Positions 9,286-17,582 of a stretch of DNA of 64,000 nucleotides are shown here, piece after piece. Each line of letters opens with the position of its first letter. The first letter of the stretch is position 1. The stretch is from Alicyclobacillus tolerans (GTDB taxonomy: Bacteria; Bacillota; Bacilli; Alicyclobacillales; Alicyclobacillaceae), in NCBI RefSeq assembly GCF_021739485.1, contig NZ_JAJFNK010000020.1, positions 35,064 to 99,063 of the forward strand. Direction: 5' to 3'. The notes beneath the pieces are model-generated. The model had not been told where the DNA came from, ran no database searches, and saw only the letters and a list, made by a program, of their open reading frames with translations. The position numbers were made by a program, and so were the translations under genes.

Positions 9286-9963
9286 ATGAAGAAGGCAGTT
9301 ATCATTTTGAGCGGTGGATTGGATTCTACGACGTGCATGGGGATTGCTCAGGCCCAGGGTTATGAACTGTATGCAGTGACCTTTGACTACGGGCAGCGTC
9401 ACAGCATTGAACTCCATTGCGCCAGGCGCGTCGGGGAGCATTACAAGGTGGCTGACCACCGCTTTGTGAATTTGCAATTTCTGCGGGAGATCGGCGGCAG
9501 TGCACTGACGGACCCGAATCTGGATGTTCCGTTGTCCGGAATCGGGGAAGACATCCCCATCACCTACGTGCCTGGACGGAACCTGTTGTTTTTGTCGATT
9601 GCCAGTTCGTACGCGGAAGTCATCGGGGCGCAGGCCATCTTCATCGGGGTGAACGCATTGGATTACAGCGGTTACCCCGACTGCCGTCCGGAGTTTATTG
9701 AAAGGGTTCAATCCGCCATTACAGCGGGAACAAAGGCGGGTGTTGAGGGACGCGGTGTCGAGATTCAGACGCCGCTTCTTCACCTGACCAAGGCTCAGAT
9801 TATCCGCAAGGGAATGGAGCTGTCCGTACCGTATGAACTGACGACCTCATGCTATCAAGGCGGCGAAGAGGCTTGCGGGGAATGTGACAGTTGCCGGCTG
9901 CGGCTGAAGGGATTTGCCGAGGCTGGGTACACCGATCCAATTCGGTACCGCGTACGTCCATAA
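9286..9963 (+). CDS. queC: 7-cyano-7-deazaguanine synthase
   Basis: QueC converts 7-carboxy-7-deazaguanine to preQ0 with ATP and ammonia, in queuosine biosynthesis. The PP-loop SGGLDSTT is at residues 9-16, and the C-terminal zinc site is CYQGGEEACGECDSC near residues 190-204. The length (225 aa) is normal. The start is ATG 9286 after GGGGGGAAAGG. No queD, queE or queF lies in the window and no preQ1 riboswitch was recognised upstream, so the rest of the pathway must lie elsewhere. Confidence 0.95.
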   Translation: MKKAVIILSGGLDSTTCMGIAQAQGYELYAVTFDYGQRHSIELHCARRVGEHYKVADHRFVNLQFLREIGGSALTDPNLDVPLSGIGEDIPITYVPGRNLLFLSIASSYAEVIGAQAIFIGVNALDYSGYPDCRPEFIERVQSAITAGTKAGVEGRGVEIQTPLLHLTKAQIIRKGMELSVPYELTTSCYQGGEEACGECDSCRLRLKGFAEAGYTDPIRYRVRP

Positions 9964-10047
9964 ACAGCCGATCGCGCGTTCAGGGTACGATTGGAACATA
10001 GTGATTGAAAAAGCGAATTGAAATACGACTTGGAAAATGTGGCTGCT

Positions 10048-10086
10048 GGCGCCTTGGTTCAAGGTGCCGAGGCCGTTTTTTATTTT
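10048..10086 (+). terminator. Terminator after queC
   Basis: A GGCGCCTTG/CAAGGTGCC stem is followed, after a few bases, by a T run at 10076-10086. It sits between convergent genes. Confidence 0.55.
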
Positions 10087-10568
10087 TGGAATTGGTTCAA
10101 CAAACGCAGAGTGTCCTCTAGCTGCTTTCTCTTGCTGGCGCTGGCGAGTACATAACTTTCCATAAAACCCGTGCACTCTGGGTGCATGCGCAAAAACAAA
10201 ATCACCCTGGCTTCTTCTCGGGTCAGGGCGAGAGTGGTCACCTTTGCGGTGTCTTCGTCGACGTGAGTTTCAGGCACCTGTGCAGGAATAACCGGTGCTG
10301 CAGCGGGTGCTGCATCCGGCGCGGGTTTGCTGGGAACGTTCAGACCGCCCGCTTCCAGACTGTCAACTTCCGGACTGTCCGAAGCGAATGCGTTTTTTGG
10401 GACACCTAGCGCTTTGCTCAGCTTGCCGAGGGCGGCCGGGTCTGGCGTTCGCCGATTGGTTTCGTACATGGCGATGGCACTCGCACTGAGGTGTGCCATC
10501 TCGGCTAATTTTGATTGCGTCCACCCTCGTTCTTTGCGAAGTTCAACAAGGCGCGATCCGACGGACAT
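10080..10568 (-). CDS. XRE-family transcriptional regulator
   Basis: The 162-aa protein has a Cro/C1-type helix-turn-helix at residues 5-60 (LRKERGWTQSKLAEMAHLSASAIAMYE). A Pro/Ala-rich linker and a C-terminal helical part follow, with TREEARVILFLRMHPE and a LLNQFQK end. It probably binds DNA as a dimer. It begins 14 nt after the haemoglobin gene on the same strand, so the two are likely co-transcribed. Targets are unknown. Confidence 0.85.
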   Translation of the reverse strand: MSVGSRLVELRKERGWTQSKLAEMAHLSASAIAMYETNRRTPDPAALGKLSKALGVPKNAFASDSPEVDSLEAGGLNVPSKPAPDAAPAAAPVIPAQVPETHVDEDTAKVTTLALTREEARVILFLRMHPECTGFMESYVLASASKRKQLEDTLRLLNQFQK

Positions 10569-10582
10569 CGGTGTTTACCTCC

Positions 10583-11044
10583 TTACACTTTTGCGCTGCG
10601 ATTGCCGGGAGGACCTTTGCGTTCGTCCGGCTTAATCAAGAGTGGGCGTGGCAATTCCTCTCCGGGCTCCGGTGTGTTCATCATATGGTGGGCCGTCAAC
10701 GTCAACCTTTCAAACATAAAGTCACGCAGTTGTCCGTCTAAACCCACAGTGTCCATGGCATGGGACATGCAGCCGAGCCAGGCCTCGACGCGTTTGGGCG
10801 TAATGGGAAACGGCATGTGGCGGGCTCTAAGCATCGGAGCGCCGCGCCGTTCAGAATACAGCGCTGGACCTCCAAAAAACTGCGTCAGAAACTCATACTG
10901 TTTTTGCCGGATTTCCGTAAAATCCTGCGGAAACAGCGGACTTAAATCCGGATTTTGCGAAACGCACTCGTAAAACGCCGTCACGAGGTCCTCGAACCCC
11001 TTCGCTCCGCCGGCCAATTCGTAAATGGTGGTGCCGCTTGACAT
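10583..11044 (-). CDS. Truncated haemoglobin, group II (YjbI-like)
   Basis: This small haem protein (153 aa) is expected to bind oxygen or nitric oxide in the cytoplasm. Visible features are the B-helix tyrosine in TAFYECV, the FLTQFFGGP turn, the proximal histidine in RARHMPFPIT and a G-helix tryptophan in VEAWLGCM, which together fit the trHbO group. The start is ATG 11044-11042 after GAGGAGG; a longer upstream frame is rejected for lack of a ribosome site. It is followed by the XRE gene and has its own promoter. Confidence 0.9.
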   Translation of the reverse strand: MSSGTTIYELAGGAKGFEDLVTAFYECVSQNPDLSPLFPQDFTEIRQKQYEFLTQFFGGPALYSERRGAPMLRARHMPFPITPKRVEAWLGCMSHAMDTVGLDGQLRDFMFERLTLTAHHMMNTPEPGEELPRPLLIKPDERKGPPGNRSAKV

Positions 11045-11067
11045 GGGCCAAACCTCCTCGTATGAAT

Positions 11068-11097
11068 AGTATAGATGCTGTCTTAAGGAACGGTCAA
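11068..11097 (-). promoter_or_regulatory. Promoter of the haemoglobin-XRE unit
   Basis: On the minus strand TTGACC (11097-11092) and TATACT (11073-11068) are separated by 18 bp, 24 bp before the start codon. Confidence 0.75.
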
Positions 11098-11164
11098 AGC
11101 GTCTGATACTCGCTTGGCAAAGCACAAAGCGGGAACTTTTGGTACGATTGGGGGGAGGCGTCAA

Positions 11165-11548
11165 GTGAATCCCTACGACAAGGCCCATGAACTGGCGAAG
11201 GCGCTGCGCAGTTCAGAGGCCGGAGCCGCTTTGCTCGCAGCGAAAGAAAAAATCGAGCAGGATCCGGCGACATTCAACATGGTTCAGGATTACCGCAAAC
11301 GTCAATGGGAACTCGGCCAACGGCAAATTGCCGGAGAAGTGGTTTCGGACATCGAGAAACAAGACTTGGCTCAACTTTTGGAGACTGTAATGCTCAACGG
11401 CGATGCCAAGGCGTACATTGAGGCCGAGCGCCAGCTCGAAGGACTGTTGTGGGACATTCAAGGGATTTTGACCAAAACTACTGAGGACCTTCTTTTGGAG
11501 CATCCGTTAGCCAGCAAGTTTACGGGTGTCAAACGAGGTTCGGAATAA
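11165..11548 (+). CDS. YlbF/YmcA-family protein
   Basis: The 127-aa all-helical protein matches the Com_YlbF family (NPYDKAHELAKALRSSE at the start, DYRKRQWELG and EAERQLEGLLWDIQ later). In B. subtilis the family members YlbF, YmcA and YaaT form a complex needed for RNase Y-dependent RNA maturation, competence and biofilm formation (known). The start is GTG 11165 after GGGGGGAGG. It ends 13 nt before the next gene, suggesting co-transcription. Confidence 0.85.
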   Translation: MNPYDKAHELAKALRSSEAGAALLAAKEKIEQDPATFNMVQDYRKRQWELGQRQIAGEVVSDIEKQDLAQLLETVMLNGDAKAYIEAERQLEGLLWDIQGILTKTTEDLLLEHPLASKFTGVKRGSE

Positions 11549-11561
11549 GGGAGGTAATTGG

Positions 11562-12245
11562 ATGAAAATCACGTACCATGGCCACGCTTGTTTTACTGTA
11601 GAGGATGCAAACCACGCGATTATTATCGACCCGTTTCTCAGCGGCAATCCCGGAGCGGACCTGACGCCGGATAAGGTCAAGGTTGACGCGATTTTGCTGT
11701 CGCACGGCCACGGCGATCACGTTGGAGACACCGAAGCCATCGCCAAAGCGAATGACGCCACCATCGTCGCCCCCTTCGAACTCGCCATGCACTTTGCCCA
11801 TAAAGGCTTTAAGGCACATCCGATGCATTTGGGCGGCAGCCACGTGTTTGAGTTTGGCAAGGTGAAGCTGACACTGGCATTCCACGGGTCGGGGATCGAG
11901 GCTGGCGATCACATGGAGTACGCCGGCAATCCTTGCGGCTTTTTGATTACAATGGGTCAAAAGACGTTCTACCATGCAGGCGACACCGGATTGTTCGGGG
12001 ATATGAAAATCATCGGTGAGTACAACGAGATCGACGCAGCCGCGTTGCCGATTGGCGACAACTTTACGATGGGCCCGGAAGACGCTTTGTTGGCGGCCCA
12101 GTGGGTTCACGCCAAGGCCACCATCCCGATGCACTACAATACGTTCGACTTGATTAAACAAGACGCCAGCAAGTTCGCAGCGGACTTGGAAGGCAAGGGC
12201 CTGCACGCAGTTGTGCTGTCCGTTGGACAATCTTACGAGGTGTAA
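11562..12245 (+). CDS. UPF0173 metal-dependent hydrolase (metallo-beta-lactamase fold)
   Basis: The 227-aa protein has the UPF0173 pattern: MKITYHGHACF at the N-terminus, the dinuclear metal motif SHGHGDHVGD near residues 46-55, FYHAGDTG near residue 136 and IPMHYNTF near the end. Substrates are unknown for most members. The start is ATG 11562 after GGGAGG. A strong terminator follows. Confidence 0.9.
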   Translation: MKITYHGHACFTVEDANHAIIIDPFLSGNPGADLTPDKVKVDAILLSHGHGDHVGDTEAIAKANDATIVAPFELAMHFAHKGFKAHPMHLGGSHVFEFGKVKLTLAFHGSGIEAGDHMEYAGNPCGFLITMGQKTFYHAGDTGLFGDMKIIGEYNEIDAAALPIGDNFTMGPEDALLAAQWVHAKATIPMHYNTFDLIKQDASKFAADLEGKGLHAVVLSVGQSYEV

Positions 12246-12285
12246 CAGCCGGTAAGCCGTGCAAACGGCAAGGAAGGAAAAAAGA

Positions 12286-12330
12286 GGAGCTGTCCTTCAC
12301 GACCATCGACCGTGAAGGACAGCTCCTTTT
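12286..12330. terminator. Strong bidirectional terminator
   Basis: GGAGCTGTCCTTCACG pairs perfectly with CGTGAAGGACAGCTCC, followed by TTTT on the + strand and preceded by an A-rich run. It can stop transcription from both convergent neighbours. Confidence 0.9.
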
Positions 12331-12348
12331 GCGTTGTTCAGTTGTTCG

Positions 12349-12606
12349 TCAGTGGGCTTTGTCCGCCATGCGAACCATAATTCCTGCAATGGTTCTTTGC
12401 TCGTTCTCGTCGCTAATGTCCCACATCTGTTTCAGCAGGCGTTCCTGGGCGTTTTTCGGGTCGACTTTGTCGGACAAAAAGTGCCCCATTTTGGTGGCGA
12501 CATCGGCAATCCGGTCGTTTGACATCCCCATGGCCTGTGCCTTGTCGACCTGTTCGCCAAGGAATTCTTTCCATCGGTCGAAGTTTTCGAGTACATGCAT
12601 ATCCAT
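12349..12606 (-). CDS. DUF3243 family protein (YmfJ-like)
   Basis: This is an 85-aa acidic helical protein with the family features VLENFDRWKEFL, a GMSNDRIADVATKMGHFL stretch and VDPKNAQERLLKQMWD. The start is ATG 12606-12604 after GGAGGGGTG. The biochemical role is unknown. It lies convergent to the UPF0173 gene, with the terminator between them. Confidence 0.85.
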   Translation of the reverse strand: MDMHVLENFDRWKEFLGEQVDKAQAMGMSNDRIADVATKMGHFLSDKVDPKNAQERLLKQMWDISDENEQRTIAGIMVRMADKAH

Positions 12607-12775
12607 ATAAGCACCCCTCCAAATTAGCTTGATCAAGTCGTGATTTAGGGTGTGCAAGGTCTGGCTTCCTATTCACCATAAGTTGTGAGCAAATTTTTTC
12701 AAAACTGCAAGCAAGGTGGTCCACTTGCTTTCATACATTGGAGTAGTGGACAGGTTAGCGAGGGAGGTTTTTTTA

Positions 12776-13072
12776 GTGCGTCGAAACATGGCTCCGAAAC
12801 CCAATCCAAGAAGCAGGTCGTTTATTTACCTATGCACCATTTTGGCACTTTCGGTCTACGCCGTTCCCAAACTTCCGGCGTTAAGCCCAGGTCTTGCCGG
12901 AACGTTCTCAACGCTTTGGATTTTGTTCGCGGTACTGGCTGTTTCTGCGAATCTGTACTTTTTGGTGGGAGCGGATAAAGAGCGAAGCCGGATGCTTGAG
13001 GAAAAGGGCGGAACTAAGCCCCGCGGCGAGGCCGTTCAGGAGCAGCGCGTTCAGCGCCGCCGCGCGCACTGA
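12776..13072 (+). CDS. Small membrane protein, unrecognised
   Basis: The 98-aa product starts at GTG 12776 after GGGAGG. It has two hydrophobic segments (about residues 15-34 and 43-65) separated by a Pro-rich turn, a very basic N-terminus and a charged C-terminal tail rich in Arg, Glu and Lys. I do not recognise a family. Confidence 0.65.
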   Translation: MRRNMAPKPNPRSRSFIYLCTILALSVYAVPKLPALSPGLAGTFSTLWILFAVLAVSANLYFLVGADKERSRMLEEKGGTKPRGEAVQEQRVQRRRAH

Positions 13073-13187
13073 TTTTCAAACTGCCAAGCGGGTGTTCCAC
13101 CCGCTGAGCGCATACCTGCGGCCAGGCCCAATGGTTTCCCGAAAGCTGTCTGCAGCTTGGGACCTTGGGCCTTGGGCTCTTGGGGCT

Positions 13188-13232
13188 TTTTGACTTGAGG
13201 CCTTTTGACTTGAGGCCTTTTGACTTGAGGCC
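13188..13232 (+). repeat. 15-bp tandem repeat, three copies
   Basis: TTTTGACTTGAGGCC is repeated three times head to tail, preceded by degenerate CTTGGG units. It is intergenic. Confidence 0.8.
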
Positions 13233-13247
13233 TTCGGATTGGCGAGT

Positions 13248-13373
13248 TCACTTGTCCTTTTTCGTTTCACTTTTATTAGAACCTCTTCCTGCCCACCATA
13301 TGACACCGAATGCAAGCACTAAGCACATGAGGATAGTTCCAACCGGGTCAATGGCCCCGTCCATAAACTCCAT
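13248..13373 (-). CDS. Short single-pass membrane protein (41 aa)
   Basis: It starts at ATG 13373-13371, 10 nt after AGGAGG. One hydrophobic helix (about residues 10-29, ending WWAG) is followed by a Lys-rich tail. No family is recognised. The ribosome site and clear topology favour a real gene. It lies downstream of the polymerase IV gene but is transcribed separately or at the end of that unit. Confidence 0.55.
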   Translation of the reverse strand: MEFMDGAIDPVGTILMCLVLAFGVIWWAGRGSNKSETKKDK

Positions 13374-13430
13374 GGCAACAACGCCTCCTTTAATCGATCC
13401 TCTGAACGGAACTTGTTTCGTTCTAAACAC

Positions 13431-14954
13431 CTAGTCCCTCAGGGTGTCTTTTTGCAGTGAAGTCCCTCGCGCTTTGTGGTCGCGGAGTTGGTTGCTCACG
13501 TGTTGAATCAGCATGCGTCCCCGAACGACAATGTTCTCCCCGTACTTGTTTCGCAGTTCATCAGTGGCCTGAGTCAACCTCTTGAGTTTTTCGAGGTTGG
13601 CCGCATCAGCGATCCCGTTGGCACCAGCAGTTCCAACTGAGGCTGCATCGACGGGAGGGCGAAACGATTCTCCGTGGGAACTCCGTTGACTGGACAGGCT
13701 GGACGCGGTGTTTAAACGATTCGCCGACGAAGAGACTCCGTCAAACAGGGAAAGCTGTATAGAGTCGCCCGCGTCTTCACCGCTTTCCACAAAGTCGGCG
13801 GGCAGCGCAGGGGGGTTCGGCGGTTGGCCATTTAACGAGTGCTCCAGGGATTCCTGCCCGCTCTGCATCCCAGCAGTATCGGCACGCTGGAGCCTAGGAG
13901 CTCGAAGCTGTGAGACCGTAACGCCAATCAATCGAAGTTTGACCCCGGCTGGCTTATGTTCTTTCAGCAGGGACCTGGCGCACTGGTAAATTTCTTCCGT
14001 CAAATCCGTCGCCGCAGACAAAGTCCGGGCTCTCGTGACGGTTTTCCGGCTGGTGTAGCGCATGGTGATTTGAACAGTTTTCCCCTGCATGCCGTGGCGC
14101 CGCAGCCGGCGACCGACTTGGTCGCACAAGTTCATCAGTACCGTGTACAGTTCTTCAAGGTTGTCAACATCCTTCGGCAGGGTCAGGGAGTGTCCGATGC
14201 TCTTCATGGGTTCCGGCTGGCTGCAGACCGGAGAATCGTCTTTACCCCAAGCATGCTGCCACATGTCGTAAGCCCGTTTGCCGAACGTTCGCACCAAGCG
14301 CTCGACGTTCGTATGGGCAAGGTCTTCTGCTGTTCTTATCCCTAGCCGGTTCAGTCGCTGAGCCGTTTTTTCGCCGATGCCAAACAGAGCTTCCACCGGC
14401 AATGGCCACAGTTTAGACGGCACGTCGTCGAGTGCGATTTCAGTGATGCCCATGGGTTTTTGAAAATCGCTTGCCATTTTCGCCAAAAACTTATTTGGTG
14501 CAATTCCTACCGAGCAAGGAAGTCCGATTTCCTCCAAGATCCGGTGCTGCAACGCCGTGGCAATTGTGCGTGGAGAACCCAGCCTCAAACTCTTGGTTAT
14601 ATCTGCGAAGCACTCGTCGATACTGAATATCTCAACGTCTGGCGTATACTCCCGAATCAAGGCAAACACCCGCTTGGAAAAGCGCCGGTACAGGTCGAAG
14701 TCGGGGTTTATCAAAATCAGTTCCCTGCAGGCTTTCTTGGCTTCAGGAACCGTCATGGTCGCACGGACTCCGCGCCGCCTGGCTTCGTAACTGGCGGTGA
14801 CGACAACCCCGTGCCTCGTCTCCGGACTTCCCGCAACGGCTGTAGGTTTTCCTTTGTATTTACCCGGTTCGGCAGCGGCATGACAGGAACAGTAAAAGGC
14901 GTTCATATCGATATGCAGGATCTGCCGCGCAGCCACACCGCCTATCTCTGACAA
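13431..14954 (-). CDS. dinB: DNA polymerase IV (Y family)
   Basis: This error-prone translesion polymerase has 507 aa. The N-terminal palm has HIDMNAFYCSCHAA with the first catalytic Asp and SIDECFADIT with the second Asp-Glu pair. Helix-hairpin-helix and little-finger parts follow (ALFGIGEKTAQRLNRLGI). A QLSLFDG sequence near residue 410 fits a beta-clamp-binding peptide. The C-terminal 90 residues are a Ser/Ala-rich linker and a helical end, longer than typical DinB (~350-415 aa). The start is TTG 14954-14952, 9 nt after GGAGG. Confidence 0.93.
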   Translation of the reverse strand: MSEIGGVAARQILHIDMNAFYCSCHAAAEPGKYKGKPTAVAGSPETRHGVVVTASYEARRRGVRATMTVPEAKKACRELILINPDFDLYRRFSKRVFALIREYTPDVEIFSIDECFADITKSLRLGSPRTIATALQHRILEEIGLPCSVGIAPNKFLAKMASDFQKPMGITEIALDDVPSKLWPLPVEALFGIGEKTAQRLNRLGIRTAEDLAHTNVERLVRTFGKRAYDMWQHAWGKDDSPVCSQPEPMKSIGHSLTLPKDVDNLEELYTVLMNLCDQVGRRLRRHGMQGKTVQITMRYTSRKTVTRARTLSAATDLTEEIYQCARSLLKEHKPAGVKLRLIGVTVSQLRAPRLQRADTAGMQSGQESLEHSLNGQPPNPPALPADFVESGEDAGDSIQLSLFDGVSSSANRLNTASSLSSQRSSHGESFRPPVDAASVGTAGANGIADAANLEKLKRLTQATDELRNKYGENIVVRGRMLIQHVSNQLRDHKARGTSLQKDTLRD

Positions 14955-15253
14955 TCCAGCACCCCTCCTGCCTATCTGCCCTCCTAACTACAGCAAGGAT
15001 ATTGTACCATGTTGCGATGAGGGGCTGCAGGACAGTGCAGGCGTGGCTCTGCTCCAGCCAAAGGGGTTCCATCTCCAGCCGAATCGTCCTAGGAGAGCTT
15101 TTGGTTTGGATTGTTTCGAGTGGAATTCAGCGGTGAATTTAGGCATACTGGACTTGTTGTATTGGATTTCGGGTTGTGGCTGCATATCGTTGCGGCGAAT
15201 TTTCGTTGAAGGTTGTGCGGGCCAAAACGACCAATTTAGACCGAGGTGAAGGT

Positions 15254-15796
15254 ATGGAAAACTCCCGCCCCAAAAAGGGTACCCTGCGCGCAATTTGGGA
15301 ATGGTTGTGGCCGATTGCAGTGGGTGTCCTTGTAGCAAAACTCATTATGCGCTTTGTCATTAGTGTGGCGAGTGTTCCAACCGCCTCGATGGCGCCGACA
15401 ATCCCGAACCCATGCTACATACTCGTGGACCACGTCGCAACCGAAACGGCTCCGATTCACCGCGGCGAAGTGGTGTTGTTTCACTTTCCGGACGATCCGG
15501 CTCGGATTTTCGTCAAGCGGGTCATTGGAATGCCCGGGGACACTGTGACGATTCACAACGATCACGTCTACATCAACGGTAAAGTGCTCAGTGAGCCTTA
15601 CCTGGTTCATACGACAAAAGGGGTTTTCGGCCCTTACCACGTTCCTGCAGGCCACTATTTCATGTTGGGCGACAACCGCAACATTTCTGACGACAGTCGC
15701 TTCTGGGTGCACAAATACGTGGCTCGCTCAGCGATTATCGGCAGGGCGGATGCTGTGATTTGGCCGCTCTCCAAGGGAAGTTGGATTACCCAGTAA
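15254..15796 (+). CDS. lepB: Signal peptidase I
   Basis: This membrane serine protease removes signal peptides from exported proteins. One N-terminal helix (about residues 17-38) is followed by the catalytic Ser45 in VPTASMAPTI, Lys88 in RIFVKRVIGMPGD and the GDNRNISDDSRFWV box. At 180 aa it is a short Gram-positive type. The start is ATG 15254 after GAGGTGAAGG. The preceding 299 bp (14955-15253) hold nothing I can identify. argR starts 65 nt downstream. Confidence 0.95.
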   Translation: MENSRPKKGTLRAIWEWLWPIAVGVLVAKLIMRFVISVASVPTASMAPTIPNPCYILVDHVATETAPIHRGEVVLFHFPDDPARIFVKRVIGMPGDTVTIHNDHVYINGKVLSEPYLVHTTKGVFGPYHVPAGHYFMLGDNRNISDDSRFWVHKYVARSAIIGRADAVIWPLSKGSWITQ

Positions 15797-15861
15797 ATGG
15801 CGCTGGACAAGAATTGGTTTTTCAAAGTAACTCGGCCGCTTTCAAAGGAAGGGTGAACCCA

Positions 15862-16320
15862 TTGACCGAAGGGTTTTCAGTAAAAGAGCAAAGGCACATG
15901 CGAATCAAAGAGATCGTCAGTCAGCGAGAAATTGAGACTCAGGAAGAGCTGGTCAAGGCTCTGGAGGAATCCGGATTTGCGGTGACCCAAGCCACTATTT
16001 CCAGAGACATCAAAGAGTTGCAGCTCATCAAGGTGGTAGGGGCCAGCGGGCGCTACAAGTACGCGATCCCAATGAGTGCTCAAGCTGTTTCGCTGGATAC
16101 GGTGCGTCGCAAATTAGCCGATGTCTTCGTGTCTTTGGTCCGGGCGAAGAACTTGGTGGTTTTGAAAGTTCTCCCTGGAAACGCCCATTCGATTGGTGCC
16201 ATGATCGACAGCATCGACATCGCCGGACTGCTGGGTACGATTGCCGGAGACGATACCTTGCTGTTCATCTGCTCGGACGATGAACGGGCACAGGAAATTG
16301 AACGCCATTTGAAGGTGTGA
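15862..16320 (+). CDS. argR: Arginine repressor
   Basis: This hexameric regulator of arginine metabolism uses arginine as co-repressor. The N-terminal winged helix has EIETQEELVKALEE and TQATISRDIKELQL; the C-terminal domain has the GNAHSIGAMIDSIDI arginine-binding and trimerisation part and GTIAGDDTLL. I chose TTG 15862 because its N-terminus (EQRHMRIKEIV) aligns with B. subtilis AhrC and GGAAGGGTG precedes it. No ARG box was identified in the window. Confidence 0.93.
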   Translation: MTEGFSVKEQRHMRIKEIVSQREIETQEELVKALEESGFAVTQATISRDIKELQLIKVVGASGRYKYAIPMSAQAVSLDTVRRKLADVFVSLVRAKNLVVLKVLPGNAHSIGAMIDSIDIAGLLGTIAGDDTLLFICSDDERAQEIERHLKV

Positions 16321-16400
16321 CGAGAGTGTGGCCGCATGGGGGGCAAAACGCGCAGGCAGCCGAAAATGGCCGCGACGGGCGGCTTTTCAGGCTGTTTATT

Positions 16401-16430
16401 TTGCGTTTACCGATGGGATAGGATTAATAT
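16401..16430 (+). promoter_or_regulatory. Possible cysK promoter
   Basis: TTGCGT and TAATAT are separated by 18 bp, 36 bp before the cysK start. Confidence 0.5.
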
Positions 16431-16465
16431 GGGACCAGAAACTCTGACGGAAATGAGGGGAATGA

Positions 16466-17386
16466 GTGTCTATTTATAAATCGATTTTAGACCTAATTGG
16501 AGATACCCCAATTGTGCAATTGAATCGCATCCCGGATGCGAACGGCGCCAAGGTGTATATCAAGTTGGAATCGTTCAATCCCGGCGGGAGCGTAAAGGAC
16601 AGGCCCGCCTTAAAAATGATTGAACGGGCAGAGGAACAAGGCATCATTGGTTCTGGGAGCACCATCATTGAGCCGACCTCTGGGAATACGGGAATCGGTT
16701 TGGCCATGGTGTGCGCCGCTAGAGGGTACACCTGCGTCATTACGATGCCGGACAATGCCACTGAAGAGCGAGTGAAGCTGCTGAAGGCTTATGGCGCTGC
16801 GGTCCACCTCACTCCTTCCCATCTGGGGATGCAAGGGGCCATCGACGAAGCCAAACGGCTGGCTGCGACGCTTCCGGGCAGTTTTATTCCGATGCAGTTT
16901 GAAAACCCCGCGAATCCCGATGCTCATCGCAATACAACGGCGTTGGAAATCTACCACGCCTTTGAAGGCCGGCTCGATGCCTTCGTTCTCACCGCAGGCA
17001 CTGGCGGGACCGTAACAGGTACGGGAGAGGTTCTGAAGCAAAAAATTCCCGGTCTCAAAATCTACGTCGTGGAACCCGCTGGTTCTCCGGTGCTGGCAGG
17101 CGGCAAGCCCGGCCCCCATAAAATCCCGGGAACAGGTCCAGGGTTCGTTCCCCAGGTCCTCAATAGGAAGGTATACGACGAACTGCTGCACATCCAAGAC
17201 GGCGATGCGCAGGTCATGGCCCGCAGGCTGGCTTCCGAAGAAGGCATCCTTGTTGGCGCTTCTGCGGCTGCATCGGCTCACTTTGCAGTCGAGATCGCGA
17301 AAAAACTCCCGTCGACAGGCAGGGTGTTATGCCTGGCGCCCGATACCGGGGAACGGTACTTGTCTTCAGACTTGTTTGCCCAGTAA
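16466..17386 (+). CDS. cysK: Cysteine synthase (O-acetylserine sulfhydrylase)
   Basis: This PLP enzyme makes cysteine from O-acetylserine and sulfide. The PLP lysine is K44 in PGGSVKDRP, the substrate loop is EPTSGNTGIGLA and the phosphate-binding Gly loop is TAGTGGTVTGTG. The length (306 aa) is normal. The start is GTG 16466 after GAGGGG. It appears to be monocistronic. Confidence 0.95.
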   Translation: MSIYKSILDLIGDTPIVQLNRIPDANGAKVYIKLESFNPGGSVKDRPALKMIERAEEQGIIGSGSTIIEPTSGNTGIGLAMVCAARGYTCVITMPDNATEERVKLLKAYGAAVHLTPSHLGMQGAIDEAKRLAATLPGSFIPMQFENPANPDAHRNTTALEIYHAFEGRLDAFVLTAGTGGTVTGTGEVLKQKIPGLKIYVVEPAGSPVLAGGKPGPHKIPGTGPGFVPQVLNRKVYDELLHIQDGDAQVMARRLASEEGILVGASAAASAHFAVEIAKKLPSTGRVLCLAPDTGERYLSSDLFAQ

Positions 17387-17439
17387 TCTTTAGCATCCAT
17401 TGTGAGTCAAGGAAGGCACCTGCGAATCCAAGGGGTATG

Positions 17440-17570
17440 GCTTCAAAGGGGAATGCCTCCATAGGTCAGGTATCAAAAAGGTCAGGCATCAACAAAGGGT
17501 AATGCATCCATAGGTCAGGCATCAAAGGGTAAGGCATCAAAGGGTAAGGCATCAAAGGGTAAGGCATCTA
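17440..17570 (+). repeat. Degenerate 15-bp tandem repeats before thiD
   Basis: Three perfect units GGCATCAAAGGGTAA occupy 17518-17562, with degenerate units (GGTCAGGCATC, GGTAATGCATCC) upstream from about 17440. No open frame with a start runs through them. Confidence 0.8.
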
Positions 17571-17582
17571 GGAGGGGGCTTT

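Noticed and set aside
17387..17582. TPP riboswitch before thiD
   Set aside because: The conserved CTGAGA and ACCTGATCTGGATAATGCCA-type boxes are absent; the stretch is tandem repeat.
17440..17582. Repeat-encoded peptide (ASKGK units) before thiD
   Set aside because: The frame is open through the repeats but has no start codon or ribosome site and is closed upstream by TAG.
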